A stretch of DNA of 47,106 bases from NCBI GenBank assembly GCA_030529365.1, contig JAUMXB010000019.1, positions 1 through 47,106 of the forward strand. Direction: 5' to 3'. Position 1 is the stretch's first letter. Each line of letters opens with the position of its first letter. This document shows positions 29,809-39,400 of the stretch, piece by piece. The notes below the pieces were generated by a model. It saw nothing but the letters and a program-made list of their open reading frames with translations, was not told the origin of the DNA and did no database searches. The stretch comes from Cardiobacteriaceae bacterium. GTDB lineage: Bacteria > Pseudomonadota > Gammaproteobacteria > Cardiobacteriales > Cardiobacteriaceae. The position numbers were made by a program, and so were the translations under genes.

Positions 29809-30530
29809 GCCAGTACTGGACGGGCGGCGTGCATGCCGTTGAAGAAGCGCTGAAACAGGGCAGGGTGCTGCGTCTGGAAGTGGCGGACAACAAGCGCTCG
29901 AAAAACGTGCTCGCGCTGGCGGAAGCCGCGCGCGATGCCGGCGTGGAAGTGGAAAGTGTGGCCGCCTACGGCATCGACATGCGCCTGCCCGGCGTGCGTC
30001 ACCAGGGCGTTGCCGCGCTCTGCGTGAGCCATGAACAGGCAGCAAGCTGGCAGGATGCCGTGGCCGGCAAGGGCAAGCCCTTCATCCTCATCCTCGACGG
30101 CATCCAGGATCCGCACAATCTCGGCGCCTGTTTGCGCAGCGCGCAGGCAGCCGGCGTGGATGCCGTGCTTTTGCCCAACAGCCGCGCCGCCGATTTGACG
30201 CCCGCCGCGCGCAAAGTTGCCTGCGGCGCTGCCGAGCAATTGCCCATCTTCCGCGTGCCCAATCTGAAGCGCGAAGTGGAAGCGATGAAAAAACAGGGCA
30301 TCTGGATTGTCGGCGGCGCGGGCGAGGGCGCGCAGTCGCTCTACAGCCTTGATCTCAATTTGCCGCTGGCGCTCATCGTCGGCAACGAAGGAGAAGGCAT
30401 CCGCCACGGCCTGCGCGAAGCCTGCGATTATCTGGCCGCTATTCCCATGCCTGGCGACATGGAAAGTCTCAACGTTTCCGTGGCTTGCGCGGTGATGCTG
30501 TTTGAAGCGGTGCGCCAGAAACTGGCCTGA
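29805..30530 (+). CDS. rlmB: 23S rRNA (guanosine-2'-O)-methyltransferase RlmB
   Basis: A 241-residue SPOUT methyltransferase that modifies G2251 in the peptidyltransferase loop of 23S rRNA. An N-terminal substrate-binding domain (GGVHAVEEALKQGRVLRLEV) precedes the trefoil-knot catalytic domain with LDGIQDPHNLGACLRSAQAAG, IVGNEGEGIRHGL and ESLNVSVACAVMLFEA. Its ATG overlaps the rnr stop. The rnr-rlmB pair is conserved in gammaproteobacteria. Confidence 0.95.
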   Translation: MSQYWTGGVHAVEEALKQGRVLRLEVADNKRSKNVLALAEAARDAGVEVESVAAYGIDMRLPGVRHQGVAALCVSHEQAASWQDAVAGKGKPFILILDGIQDPHNLGACLRSAQAAGVDAVLLPNSRAADLTPAARKVACGAAEQLPIFRVPNLKREVEAMKKQGIWIVGGAGEGAQSLYSLDLNLPLALIVGNEGEGIRHGLREACDYLAAIPMPGDMESLNVSVACAVMLFEAVRQKLA

Positions 30531-30549
30531 CATGGCAGCAAACGCAAGA

Positions 30550-30634
30550 TGAGAAAATTTCCCATTATTAAGCGCTTGTTTCGAGAAAATTTCTCATGTT
30601 AAGCGCTTATTGATGGTAAAAAATAACTATTTTT
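30550..30634 (+). repeat. Modular intergenic palindrome element, copy J (full length)
   Basis: TGAGAAAATTTCCCA (30550-30564), AAGCGCTT (30570-30577), CGAGAAAATTTCTCA (30582-30596), AAGCGCTT (30601-30608) and tail TGGTAAAAAATAACTATTTT from 30614. Spacings are 16.5, 15.5, 15.5 and 16.5 bp. The tail ends 10 bases before the parC start codon. Confidence 0.88.
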
Positions 30635-30643
30635 GATCAAAAT

Positions 30644-32881
30644 ATGCAAGAATCAGTCAATCTTTCCGACGAACAGCAGCCGCTCTCCCGCTTTGCCGAG
30701 AAGGCCTATCTCGATTATGCGATGTACGTCATTCTCGACCGCGCGCTGCCCCATATCGGCGATGGCCTGAAGCCGGTGCAGCGCCGTCTCGTCTATGCGA
30801 TGAGCGAGCTGGGGCTGTCGGCGGCCGCCAAATACAAGAAATCGGCGCGCACGGTGGGCGATGTGATCGGTAAATACCATCCGCATGGCGATAGCGCCTG
30901 CTATGAAGCGATGGTATTGATGGCGCAGCCGTTTTCCTACCGCTATCCGCTGGTGGACGGGCAGGGCAACTGGGGCAGCCCCGATGATCCCAAATCGTTT
31001 GCGGCGATGCGCTACACCGAATCCAGGCTCACGCCCTATGCCAAATCGCTTTTGGAAGAGCTGGAGCAGGGCACGGTGCAATGGGTGGCGAATTTCGACG
31101 GCACTTTGCGCGAACCGGCGCATCTGCCCGCGCGCCTGCCCAATATTCTCATCAATGGCGCGAGCGGCATTGCCGTCGGCATGAGTACCGATATTCCGCC
31201 GCACAATATCCGCGAAGTGGTCAACGCCTGTCTGGCTTTGCTCGCCAATCCCGCCCTTGATGACGATGCGCTTGCGCAATACGTGCCCGCGCCCGATTTT
31301 CCCACCGGCGGCGAACTCATCACCCCGCGCCACGAATTGCAGGCCATGTACCGGCGCGGGCAGGGCAGCGTGAAAGTGCGCGCGCGCTATCGTTTGGAAG
31401 ACGGCAATATCGTCATCGAGCAATTGCCCTATCAGGTATCGGGCAGCCGCGTGCAGGAGCAGATTGCCAAACAGATGCAGGCGAAAAAGCTCGCCTGGCT
31501 CGAGGATTTGCGCGACGAATCCGATCATGAAAATCCGATTCGTCTGGTGCTGGTGCCGCGTTCCAACCGCGTCGATACGCAGCGCCTCATGCAGCATCTT
31601 TTTGCCACCACGGATCTCGAAAAGAACTACCGCGTGCAGCTCAATATGATCGGCCTTGACGGCCGGCCGCAGGTGAAATCGTTGAAAATCGTGCTCGGCG
31701 AGTGGCTCGCTTTCCGCGAGGACACGGTGATCCGTCGCCTGAACCATCGTCTTGCCGCTGTCGATGCGCGCCTGCATATTTTGGATGGTCTGTTGGCCGC
31801 GTTTCTGAATCTCGATGAAGTGATCCGCATTGTGCGCGAATCCGATGAACCGAAGGCGGAACTGATGGCCGCCTTTGCGCTCTCGGAAGTGCAGGCGGAA
31901 GCAATTCTGAACACGCGCCTGCGCTATCTCGCGCGCCTTGAAGAAATGAAAATCCGCGACGAGCAGGCCGCCCTGCTGGCTGAAAAAGCCGAGCTGGAAG
32001 AATTGCTGGGCAACCGCACGTCACTCCTGAAACTCATTGCCCGCGAGCTGGAAGCGGACGCCGAACAATACGGCGACGCGCGCCGCACGTTGCTCGTGGA
32101 ACGCGAAGCGGCGCAGGCGCTCGATGACAGCGAGCTGTCGCCTTCGGAAGCGGTGACCGTCGTCCTCTCGCAAATGGGCTGGATACGCGCCGCCAAGGGC
32201 CAGCAGATCGATGGCGCCACGCTGTCCTACAAAACCGGCGACACTTTCCTCACGCAAACGGGCGCGCGCAGCAACCAGGCGCTCGCCATTCTCGCCGACG
32301 ATGGCCGCTGCTTTACCTTGCCCATCCACAGCCTGCCGTCTGCGCGCAGCTATGGCGAGCCGCTTTCCGGCAGCCTCGCCCTCGATGCGAAAAGCCATGC
32401 CGTGGCCATTGCGGCAGTGGAAGCGGAAGCGCGCTATCTCGTCGCCGCCGACAACGGCTACGGCTTCCTCGCGCGCGGCGAAGCGCTGCTCTCGAAAACG
32501 CGCACCGGCAAAACGCTGGTTGCCACCGGCGATGCCAAAGCCTTTTTCCTCGCGCCGCTCGGCGAGGCAAGCCTTGTGCTTGCCATCAGCAATGAAGGGC
32601 GCGTCGTTCTTTTTGCCGCCGACGAACTGCCGGAGCTCGACAAGGGCAAGGGCAACCAGTTGATCGGCATTGCGCGCAAGGATTTCGAGGCCGGGCAGCG
32701 CTTGCAGCATATCGCGCTGCTGCGCGCCGACAGCGTGGCCACGCTTTATGCCGGCAAACAGAAAATGCTCATCCATCCCAGGGATTTCGATGAGTATCGC
32801 CAGGCGCGCGGCCACAAGGGGCACTGGCTGCCGAAAGGCTATCGCCGCGTCGAGCGCGTGGAGGTGAACCATGGCGAATGA
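30644..32881 (+). CDS. parC: DNA topoisomerase IV subunit A
   Basis: A 745-residue type II topoisomerase subunit that decatenates daughter chromosomes with ParE (not in the window). The breakage-reunion domain has [19 protein letters not shown], the quinolone-determining stretch [12 protein letters not shown] with Ser and Glu at the usual susceptible positions, and the active-site Tyr in [12 protein letters not shown]-terminal pinwheel domain follows from about residue 500. No ribosome site is seen before the ATG; the sequence directly upstream is the tail of element copy J, so a very short or leaderless transcript is possible. The 3' end overlaps the next gene by 11 bases. Confidence 0.95.
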   Translation: MQESVNLSDEQQPLSRFAEKAYLDYAMYVILDRALPHIGDGLKPVQRRLVYAMSELGLSAAAKYKKSARTVGDVIGKYHPHGDSACYEAMVLMAQPFSYRYPLVDGQGNWGSPDDPKSFAAMRYTESRLTPYAKSLLEELEQGTVQWVANFDGTLREPAHLPARLPNILINGASGIAVGMSTDIPPHNIREVVNACLALLANPALDDDALAQYVPAPDFPTGGELITPRHELQAMYRRGQGSVKVRARYRLEDGNIVIEQLPYQVSGSRVQEQIAKQMQAKKLAWLEDLRDESDHENPIRLVLVPRSNRVDTQRLMQHLFATTDLEKNYRVQLNMIGLDGRPQVKSLKIVLGEWLAFREDTVIRRLNHRLAAVDARLHILDGLLAAFLNLDEVIRIVRESDEPKAELMAAFALSEVQAEAILNTRLRYLARLEEMKIRDEQAALLAEKAELEELLGNRTSLLKLIARELEADAEQYGDARRTLLVEREAAQALDDSELSPSEAVTVVLSQMGWIRAAKGQQIDGATLSYKTGDTFLTQTGARSNQALAILADDGRCFTLPIHSLPSARSYGEPLSGSLALDAKSHAVAIAAVEAEARYLVAADNGYGFLARGEALLSKTRTGKTLVATGDAKAFFLAPLGEASLVLAISNEGRVVLFAADELPELDKGKGNQLIGIARKDFEAGQRLQHIALLRADSVATLYAGKQKMLIHPRDFDEYRQARGHKGHWLPKGYRRVERVEVNHGE

Positions 32882-34589
32882 TTTGCCGTCGCTGCCCCTG
32901 CCGGATCTGCCGGAAACGCTCAGCCGCACGCTGGAATGGCTGGAGCCGGTCACGGACGACAAAACCTGGGATATTTCCCGCGCCGCCCTTGAGCAGTTCA
33001 TGGCAGAAGAAGGCAGCCAACTTCAGGCGGAATTGCAGCGCACCGACCCGGAAACCGGCTTGCCGTACTGGGATTTCGATGTCATTGCCGAGCAGCGCCT
33101 GCGCGATCACCGCAGCCTGCCGCTGTCCGGCAACATCGCGCTCGCCGTTGACTGGCATGCGCCGCAGCGCGGCCTGAAGCGCGTTGCCCACTTCATCAAC
33201 GCCGTGCTGCATGTGCATGCGGAATATCTTGCCGGCAAGTTGCCGCCGGAGAAAAATCCTGACGGGCAGCCGCTCTGCATGGCGCAATGGGAAATTCTGC
33301 GCGGCATGTCGCGGCGGCCGCACATTCCTGTCGATCAGTACCGCACGGCCGCTCCCGAGGCGGCGCGCCATATCGTCGTCATTCATGGCGGCTATGGCTG
33401 GAAGATTCGCGTGCTGGACGAGCGCCTGCGCATTGCCAATCCGGCGCAAATCGAAAAAGCGCTTTATGCCATCATTGAAAACGAAGAAGAAAGCGCGGAA
33501 ATTCCCTTTGGCGCGCCTTCCATCCTGGCCGCGCAAAATGCCCTGGAAGTGCGCGCGCAACTCGTTTGCCGCGACGACAACCGCCGTATCTGGGAGCTGG
33601 TGGAAGATGCGCTTTTTGTCGTTTCACTGGATGCGCGCCGCTACAATGACAGTACCGACGGCCTCTACGATGCCCTGTTCGGCGGGGCTGCCGAACTGTG
33701 GGCATACAAACCGCTCAACTATTGCTGCCATTACCGCGACGACCGCATCTACCTCCATGCCGAATGCTCGCGCACCAACACTGCCACCTTGCAGGCCATC
33801 GTCCACCGCGCCCAGCATCATCACGATAACCACCAGTACCAGTGCAAGAACGGGCTGCCTGCCAATCTCGACCTGGTGCCGCTGGTGTGGACGATCGAGC
33901 AGAACACGGAAGAACTCATCCGCGACGGCCTCGCGCAATACCAGCAGCAGGCGGAAAAAATGGCGCTTTCCGCCGTGGATATCTTTCTCACCGACGAAGA
34001 CCGCAAAATCCTGCGCGACATGCCGGGCGATGCCTTTATCCAGCTTCTCCTGCAATACGCGCAGCGCGAGGTCTACGGCATCATCCGCTCCATTCGCGAA
34101 GCGGTGGATATGCGCCATTTCCGGCATGGCCGGCTCGACATCATGCGACCAGTCACCCAGGCGTCATTGGCTGCGGCCGAAGCCATGCACGATGGCAGCC
34201 TGACCCGTTACCAGATCGGGCAATGCGTTGAGGAGCATCAGGCGCGTCTTGCCCTGTGCCGCGAAGGGCAGGGGATTCATTACCATCTTCTTGCCTTGCA
34301 GGAAGCCAGCCGCCGCCTGGAAAACCCGAGCGCGCTCTTTCGCGACGAAGGCCTGCGCCTGCTCAACGAGGATTTCCTGCACACCGCCACCCTGGGCGCC
34401 TACAACGGCATTGCCGGCATGGCATTCGCCCCGCGCCATCCGCAGGGCATGAGCATCCACTACGCCTTCAACCGCAACAACATCAACATCATGATCACGC
34501 ATCGCCGCGTCGATCTCCTGCATGTGAAAACCCTGGGACAGGCATTGCGTGCCGGTGTCCGTCAGATTGTTTCCGTTCTGGGCAGCTAA
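32871..34589 (+). CDS. Choline/carnitine O-acyltransferase family protein with Cys at the catalytic-His position
   Basis: A 572-residue protein resembling carnitine/choline acyltransferases, which swap acyl groups between CoA and carnitine or choline and are rare in bacteria. Matching stretches: [36 protein letters not shown] (137-156), [38 protein letters not shown] (417-436; CoA side), [18 protein letters not shown] and [20 protein letters not shown]. The motif normally read as Glu-His-Ser reads AECS (Glu298, Cys299, Ser300) here, so the catalytic base seems replaced; neighbouring His295 might take over, or the protein may have another job. GGAGG precedes the ATG, which lies inside the parC 3' end, implying co-transcription. 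Confidence 0.75.
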   Translation: MANDLPSLPLPDLPETLSRTLEWLEPVTDDKTWDISRAALEQFMAEEGSQLQAELQRTDPETGLPYWDFDVIAEQRLRDHRSLPLSGNIALAVDWHAPQRGLKRVAHFINAVLHVHAEYLAGKLPPEKNPDGQPLCMAQWEILRGMSRRPHIPVDQYRTAAPEAARHIVVIHGGYGWKIRVLDERLRIANPAQIEKALYAIIENEEESAEIPFGAPSILAAQNALEVRAQLVCRDDNRRIWELVEDALFVVSLDARRYNDSTDGLYDALFGGAAELWAYKPLNYCCHYRDDRIYLHAECSRTNTATLQAIVHRAQHHHDNHQYQCKNGLPANLDLVPLVWTIEQNTEELIRDGLAQYQQQAEKMALSAVDIFLTDEDRKILRDMPGDAFIQLLLQYAQREVYGIIRSIREAVDMRHFRHGRLDIMRPVTQASLAAAEAMHDGSLTRYQIGQCVEEHQARLALCREGQGIHYHLLALQEASRRLENPSALFRDEGLRLLNEDFLHTATLGAYNGIAGMAFAPRHPQGMSIHYAFNRNNINIMITHRRVDLLHVKTLGQALRAGVRQIVSVLGS

Positions 34590-34710
34590 AAGAAAGCGGC
34601 TTAAAAAGCATACGCATCTACATGGTCATAACGTTATGAAATTCATTTGGTTATTTTTCTTAAAACAAAGAATGAGTGGATATAGCCAAATCAACAAAAA
34701 ACAGAACGAA

Positions 34711-34825
34711 ACTGTAGGTTGGTGGTGAGCCGTCAGGCGAACCCCAACATAATGAATTCTAAAATGTTGGGGTTCGTGCTGCGCACGGTTATCGAGCTTG
34801 CCGAGATGCACCACCAACCTACGGT
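34711..34825. repeat. Nested palindromic repeat (MITE-like)
   Basis: Outer arms GTAGGTTGGTGGTG (34714-34727) and CACCACCAACCTAC (34809-34822) enclose inner arms CGAACCCCAACAT (34738-34750) and ATGTTGGGGTTCG (34764-34776). All four arms are perfect. It carries no coding frame and lies between the acyltransferase and HTH genes, in a 290-base gap with nothing else visible. Confidence 0.8.
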
Positions 34826-34883
34826 CTAGACGTTTTTATGATGATTTCACTATAACGCCGCCAGTGAGCGTAAAGGAGATGAG

Positions 34884-35138
34884 ATGACTGCCGATTTTGA
34901 TTTTGACCCTGCCGATATGGAAGCGGCAGGCAAGGCTTTGTATGGGGATCAATGGCAAAGCAATCTTGCCAGATCGCTGGGGGTAGATCCCCGTCGTGTC
35001 CGCCAATGGCTGGCGGGCGAACGCAAGCCACAACTTGGAGTGATGCAGGACATCATCGAATTGCTTGAGGCTAACAAAGCCGAAATAGCGCTCGTGGCAA
35101 GACGGATGCGGCGCAAATACGAAGTAGCGGAACAATAA
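34884..35138 (+). CDS. Small helix-turn-helix DNA-binding protein
   Basis: 84 residues with a clear helix-turn-helix LARSLGVDPRRVRQWLAGERKP (about 29-50), of the lambda-repressor/phage-regulator type, followed by a helix (QDIIELLEANKAEIALVARRMRRK). Preceded by AAGGAG. Likely a transcriptional regulator or transposon/prophage accessory protein; its target is unknown. It marks the start of the accessory region. Confidence 0.75.
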   Translation: MTADFDFDPADMEAAGKALYGDQWQSNLARSLGVDPRRVRQWLAGERKPQLGVMQDIIELLEANKAEIALVARRMRRKYEVAEQ

Positions 35139-35283
35139 CGGCTTGAGTTGGCGGTTGAGATCGTACTCTCCTCTTAGGCCGTAGCTTTGGACGACAGATA
35201 TACGCAAATTTATCCGCAAAACGCTCAAAAAGCTTCTCTGCATTACTCGCAAAGAAAGAGGTAATGTCTTGATCGAAAAATGA

Positions 35284-35439
35284 CAGCCTCACAAATTTCC
35301 GGAGCATCATTTAATAGCAAAAAAGCTGCACTTGGCGATTTCTGCGCAAACCAGCAAAAAACAAATGCAGGCCATTCAAAAATCGATTGAATATGGCCGT
35401 GCAAAAGGTATCGAAGTCATTGTAACCAAGGTGAAATAA
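35284..35439 (+). pseudogene. C-terminal tip of a polymorphic-toxin-like protein (fragment)
   Basis: An open stretch after an in-frame TGA at 35281, reading to a TAA at 35437-35439. The end, KQMQAIQKSIEYGRAKGIEVIV, has the look of the last helix-strand pair of restriction-endonuclease-fold toxin tips of CdiA or Rhs type. No start codon or upstream toxin body is present, so it is a remnant. The surrounding 35139-35283 is AT-rich with no convincing frame on the plus strand. The assignment is by pattern memory and is tentative. Confidence 0.35.
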
Positions 35440-35440
35440 C

Positions 35441-35539
35441 ATGACCGCAAAAACAAAACACCGTATTATGATAAAAAAACAGAGAGTTCATAGAATTTAT
35501 TCCTATGATACTGGCTCACTTTTTATTTTCCATACATAA
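35441..35539 (+). pseudogene. Truncated small ORF behind the toxin tip (possible immunity-gene start)
   Basis: ATG at 35441, one base after the toxin-tip stop, encodes about 32 basic and aromatic residues (MTAKTKHRIMIKKQRV...) and then ends at a stop next to the left end of the IS200 element. Its position directly behind the toxin tip is that of an immunity gene cut off by the insertion. No continuation is found beyond the IS right end. Weak evidence. Confidence 0.25.
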
Positions 35540-35544
35540 GGTTA

Positions 35545-36120
35545 AAACTACCGGCTTTAGCCGGTGAACTTTAGCACTTACAATGAGATCTCTCTGTTTG
35601 TTGAGGGAAAAGCGATGGAATATAGATACGGTAGCCATACGGTTTTCCAGATTGAATATCACTTTGTGTGGGTGACGAAGTACAGGTACAAAATACTGTC
35701 GGGGGAAATAGGGCTGAGAGTCAGGGAGTTGATCCGTCAGACATGCGATGCGTTTGAGATCAGGATCATCAAGGGAGTGGTGAGTAGTGATCACGTGCAT
35801 ATATTGGTGAGCGCGCCGCCGACGCTGGCGCCGGGCGAGATCATGCGGCGTTTAAAAGGCAGGACGGCAAGTCATCTTTTTGAGGAATATCCGCATTTGA
35901 AGAAGCGGTATTGGGGCAGACATTTTTGGGCGCGAGGCTATTTTTGTGCAACGGTGGATCAGATGACAGAGGAGATGATCAAAGCGTATCTGGAGCATCA
36001 TTTTGAGCCGAATTTGGACAAGGATATTGGATTGAGGGGTAGTGACGCGTCGTTTGTGGCGACGCGTATCCGGACTTTCAGTCCGTGAGTTAAACCCACC
36101 GTCTTTAGACGGTGGTTGTT
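35545..36120 (+). mobile_element. IS200-type insertion sequence (IS200/IS605 family, tnpA only)
   Basis: A single tnpA flanked by subterminal hairpins, as needed for the single-strand transposition of this family. Left: ACCGGC TTTA GCCGGT (35550-35565). Right: CCACCGTC TTTA GACGGTGG (36096-36115), with another small stem CGGACT/AGTCCG at 36071-36085. No terminal inverted repeats or target duplication are seen, as expected. The exact boundaries are inferred. It abuts the TolC-type remnant on the right and the truncated ORF on the left. Confidence 0.82.
35615..36088 (+). CDS. tnpA: IS200/IS605-family Y1 transposase TnpA
   Basis: 157 residues from MEYRYGSH (35615; GAGGG upstream). The frame is open 17 codons earlier, but those lie in the left-end hairpin. 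The HUH nuclease motif is His60-Val-His62 (SSDHVHILVSAPP) and the catalytic tyrosine is Tyr125 in MIKAYLEHH. The N-terminus FQIEYHFVWVTKYRYKIL is typical of IS200. It appears intact, so the element could still move. No tnpB is present. Confidence 0.92.
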   Translation: MEYRYGSHTVFQIEYHFVWVTKYRYKILSGEIGLRVRELIRQTCDAFEIRIIKGVVSSDHVHILVSAPPTLAPGEIMRRLKGRTASHLFEEYPHLKKRYWGRHFWARGYFCATVDQMTEEMIKAYLEHHFEPNLDKDIGLRGSDASFVATRIRTFSP

Positions 36121-36362
36121 TAGTTCATGAATAATGATTGTGCAAGCCGTTTTCCCTCTTCCTTGCCGAGTTTGCCGGCGAGGTGCAGTAGTTGCAGGTA
36201 GGCGGCGAGATAGCGGTATTTGGCTTCGGCGAGCTGTTCCTGGGCGGTGTAATCAGGTGAATGCGCTCGCGCGGCCTGCCAGGCTTCGTTGAGATCGAAG
36301 GCGTGGCTGGCAGAGATGAGAGTGAGAGCGAGGAGAAGCGGCAGAGATTTGGCGTGGTTCAT
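36120..36362 (-). pseudogene. Internally deleted TolC-type outer-membrane factor (remnant)
   Basis: 80 codons: a signal peptide (MNHAKSLPLLLALTLISASHA), then FDLNEAWQAARAHSPDYTA, the beginning of mature TolC-family proteins, joined directly to QLAEAKYRYLAAYLQLLHLAGKL, the end of the same family. About 350 codons of a usual 430-450 residue protein are missing and the frame is kept, so both ends survive. It cannot build the trimeric channel. Its place downstream of the RTX gene and near hlyBD suggests it once encoded the outer-membrane part of this type I system. The stop touches the right end of the IS200 element. An assembly collapse is an alternative. Confidence 0.72.
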
Positions 36363-36434
36363 GAGATTGGCTTTGGGGGTTGACAGCGTTTGCAGGCGCA
36401 TGATGGCGGGCAGCAAAACGGCTGTCAATGCGCA

Positions 36435-36473
36435 AGAAAAATCCCCGCCATGCCAGAGGCAGGGCGGGGATTG
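36435..36473 (-). terminator. Rho-independent terminator of the RTX gene
   Basis: On the minus strand AATCCCCGCC (36472-36463) pairs with GGCGGGGATT (36449-36440), continuing into a T-rich run. It begins 8 bases after the RTX stop codon. Confidence 0.9.
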
Positions 36474-36479
36474 GGGCGT

Positions 36480-39400
36480 TTACGGATTGGCTGCAACCAG
36501 CTGTGGCGGCTGTACCGGATCGGGCAAGGCTGTGTTGTTCACATTCGCCGACGGCGCAAACGCGGCCATGGCTTCCACCATTTGCTGCGCCTGGCTGGCG
36601 CCGACAGTGACTTTGTCTGTTTGCACGGGGGTATTGCCGTTTGCTGCCGAAGTGGATGGCTTGGTATCGGCAAGTGCTTTGTCCTCCGCAGGTTTATCCG
36701 CCGCCGCAATTGGCTGAGCTTGACCACCACCGGCCTCGTCGTCTTTTTCTTTGACAGTAACCTCGCCAGCTGCTGCAGAAGTGGAAGGCTTGGCATCGGC
36801 AGGTGCTTCGTCATCTGCGGGCTTTTCCGCAGCAAAGGCGTTCATGGCGGCAACCATTTGTTGCGTCTGGTTGGCAGCACTTTGCGTTTTGGCGCGTTCA
36901 CGAATGTTCTCCAGGGGGAGCGTTTGGTCGCTGAACTCGAAGCGCTCGATTTTGTAGCTGTCGTTGTTGAAGAAGTATTGGATGCGGACGGAATCCTGTT
37001 CGCCATAGCCGAACAGGGTGAGGTCGTCGTTTTCCCGGCGGAAGCGCACGTCTTCAAAATTGACATTGGCAAAGCGGACGGTGTCGGCATCTTTGACATC
37101 GCCATAGTCGTAAATAGCATCTTGTCCGTGGCCCTTGCTGAAGAGGTAGGTGTCGGCGCCACGGCCGCCGTCCAGGTAGTCGTTGCCGCTGCCGCCATCC
37201 AGAACGTCATTGCCACTCTTGGCATTCAGTTCGTCGTTGCCGTTGCCGCCGAACAGGCGGTCATCGTGACTGCTGGCGTTCAGGGTGTCATTGCCTTCTC
37301 CGCCATGCAGCTCGCTTTTGTATGCCCAGGCGTTGATGGTGTCGTTGCCATCGCTGCCTTGCAGGGTCAGACCCTGTTCTTGCAGGTCAGCCAAGGACAG
37401 GGATTTGTCGGCAAAGGCGAAGTTCTCGACTTTGTAGCTGTCGTTGTTGAAGAAGTATTTGACGCGAACGGAATCCTGTTCGCCATAGCCGAACAGGGTG
37501 AGGTCGTCGTTTTCTCGGCGGAAGCGCACGTCTTCAAAGTTCACATTGCTGAAGCGGACGGTGTCGGCATCCTTGGCGTCGCCATAATCGTAAACGGTGT
37601 CCTGTCCGTGACCCTTGCTGAAGAGGTAGGTGTCGGCACCATGGCCGCCATCCAGGTAGTCGTTGCCGCTGCCGCCATCCAGAACGTCATTGCCACTCTT
37701 GGCATTCAGTTCGTCGTTGCCGTTGCCGCCGAACAGGCGGTCATCGTGACTGCTGGCGTTCAGGGTGTCATTGCCTTCTCCGCCATGCAGCTCGCTTTTG
37801 TATGCCCAGGCGTTGATGGTGTCGTTGCCATCGCTGCCTTGCAGGGTCAGACCCTGTTCTTGCAGGTCAGCCAAGGACAGGGATTTGTCGGCAAAGGCGA
37901 AGTTCTCGACTTTGTAGCTGTCGTTGTTGAAGAAGTATTTGACGCGAACGGAATCCTGTTCGCCATAGCCGAACAGGGTGAGGTCGTCGTTTTCTCGGCG
38001 GAAGCGTACATCTTCAAAGTTCACATTGCTGAAGCGGATAGTGTCGGCATCTTTGACATCGCCATAATCGTAAACGGTGTCCTGTCCGTGACCCTTGCGG
38101 AAGAGGTAGGTGTCGGCGCCGTAGCCGCCGTCCAGGTAGTCGTTGCCGCTGCCGCCATCCAGAACGTCATTGCCACTCTTGGCATTCAGTTCGTCGTTGC
38201 CGTTGCCGCCGAACAGGCGGTCATCGTGACTGCTGGCGTTCAGGGTGTCATTGCCTTCTCCGCCATGCAGCTCGCTTTTGTATGCCCAGGCGTTGATGGT
38301 GTCGTTGCCATCGCTGCCTTGCAGGGTCAGACCCTGTTCTTGCAGGTCAGCCAAGGACAGGGATTTGTCGGCAAAGGCGAAGTTCTCGACTTTGTAGCTG
38401 TCGTTGTTGAAGAAGTATTTGACGCGAACGGAATCCTGTTCGCCATAGCCGAACAGGGTGAGGTCGTCGTTTTCCCGGCGGAAGCGCACGTCTTCAAAAT
38501 TGACATTGGCAAAGCGGACGGTGTCGGCATCTTTGACATCGCCATAGTCGTAAATAGCATCTTGTCCGTGGCCCTTGCTGAAGAGGTAGGTGTCGGCGCC
38601 ACGGCCGCCGTCCAGGTAGTCGTTGCCGCTGCCGCCATCCAGAACGTCATTGCCACTCTTGGCATTCAGTTCGTCGTTGCCGTTGCCGCCGAACAGGCGG
38701 TCATCGTGACTGCTGGCGTTCAGGGTGTCATTGCCTTCTCCGCCATGCAGCTCGCTTTTGTATGCCCAGGCGTTGATGGTGTCGTTGCCATCGCTGCCTT
38801 GCAGGGTCAGACCCTGTTCTTGCAGGTCAGCCAAGGACAGGGATTTGTCGGCAAAGGCGAAGTTCTCGACTTTGTAGCTGTCGTTGTTGAAGAAGTATTT
38901 GACGCGGACGGAATCCTGTTCGCCATAGCCGAACAGGGTGAGGTCGTCGTTTTCCCGGCGGAAGCGCACGTCTTCAAAATTGACATTGGCAAAGCGGACG
39001 GTGTCGGCATCTTTGACATCGCCATAGTCGTAAATAGCATCTTGTCCGTGGCCCTTGCTGAAGAGGTAGGTGTCGGCACCATGGCCGCCATCCAGGTAGT
39101 CGTTGCCAGTATAGCCGTCAAGAGTATCTGCGCCATCTTTGCCGAATAGTTGATCATTACCTTCGTGGCCGTACAGTGCGTCATCGCCACGGCCTCCATC
39201 TAGAGTATCGTGCCCTTCGCCACCGTAAATTTGATCGTTACCTTCTTCGCCATAGAGAGAATCTGCGCCTTCACCTCCCAGAATACGATCATGTCCGCGG
39301 CCACCGTAAATGGTGTCATTACCTTCGAATCCGAATAGTTCATTGGAAAGTTCATTACCGCGCAAAGAGTCTGCTTGCTTGGTGCCTGATTGGTTCCCGA

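Noticed and set aside
30880-30920. Possible quinolone-resistance change in ParC
   Set aside because: The determining positions read Ser and Glu ([12 protein letters not shown]), the usual susceptible residues.
35071-35310. 79-codon minus-strand frame overlapping the HTH gene 3' end
   Set aside because: It is antisense to part of a real gene, has no ribosome site, and only a short stretch looks protein-like; not enough to support a gene.
35564-36088. RAYT (REP-associated transposase) linked to the intergenic palindromes
   Set aside because: The protein has the size and N-terminus of a plain IS200 TnpA, and its flanking hairpins do not resemble the AAGCGCTT elements.
36937-39107. Regular repeats that at first glance could be a CRISPR or satellite array
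   Set aside because: The period is 480 bp, in frame, and encodes RTX and beta-rich protein segments; there are no spacers.
36389-39149. 919-codon plus-strand frame opposite the RTX repeats
   Set aside because: It is the antisense shadow of the RTX gene: its repeats simply mirror the 480-bp units, and it lacks a ribosome site.
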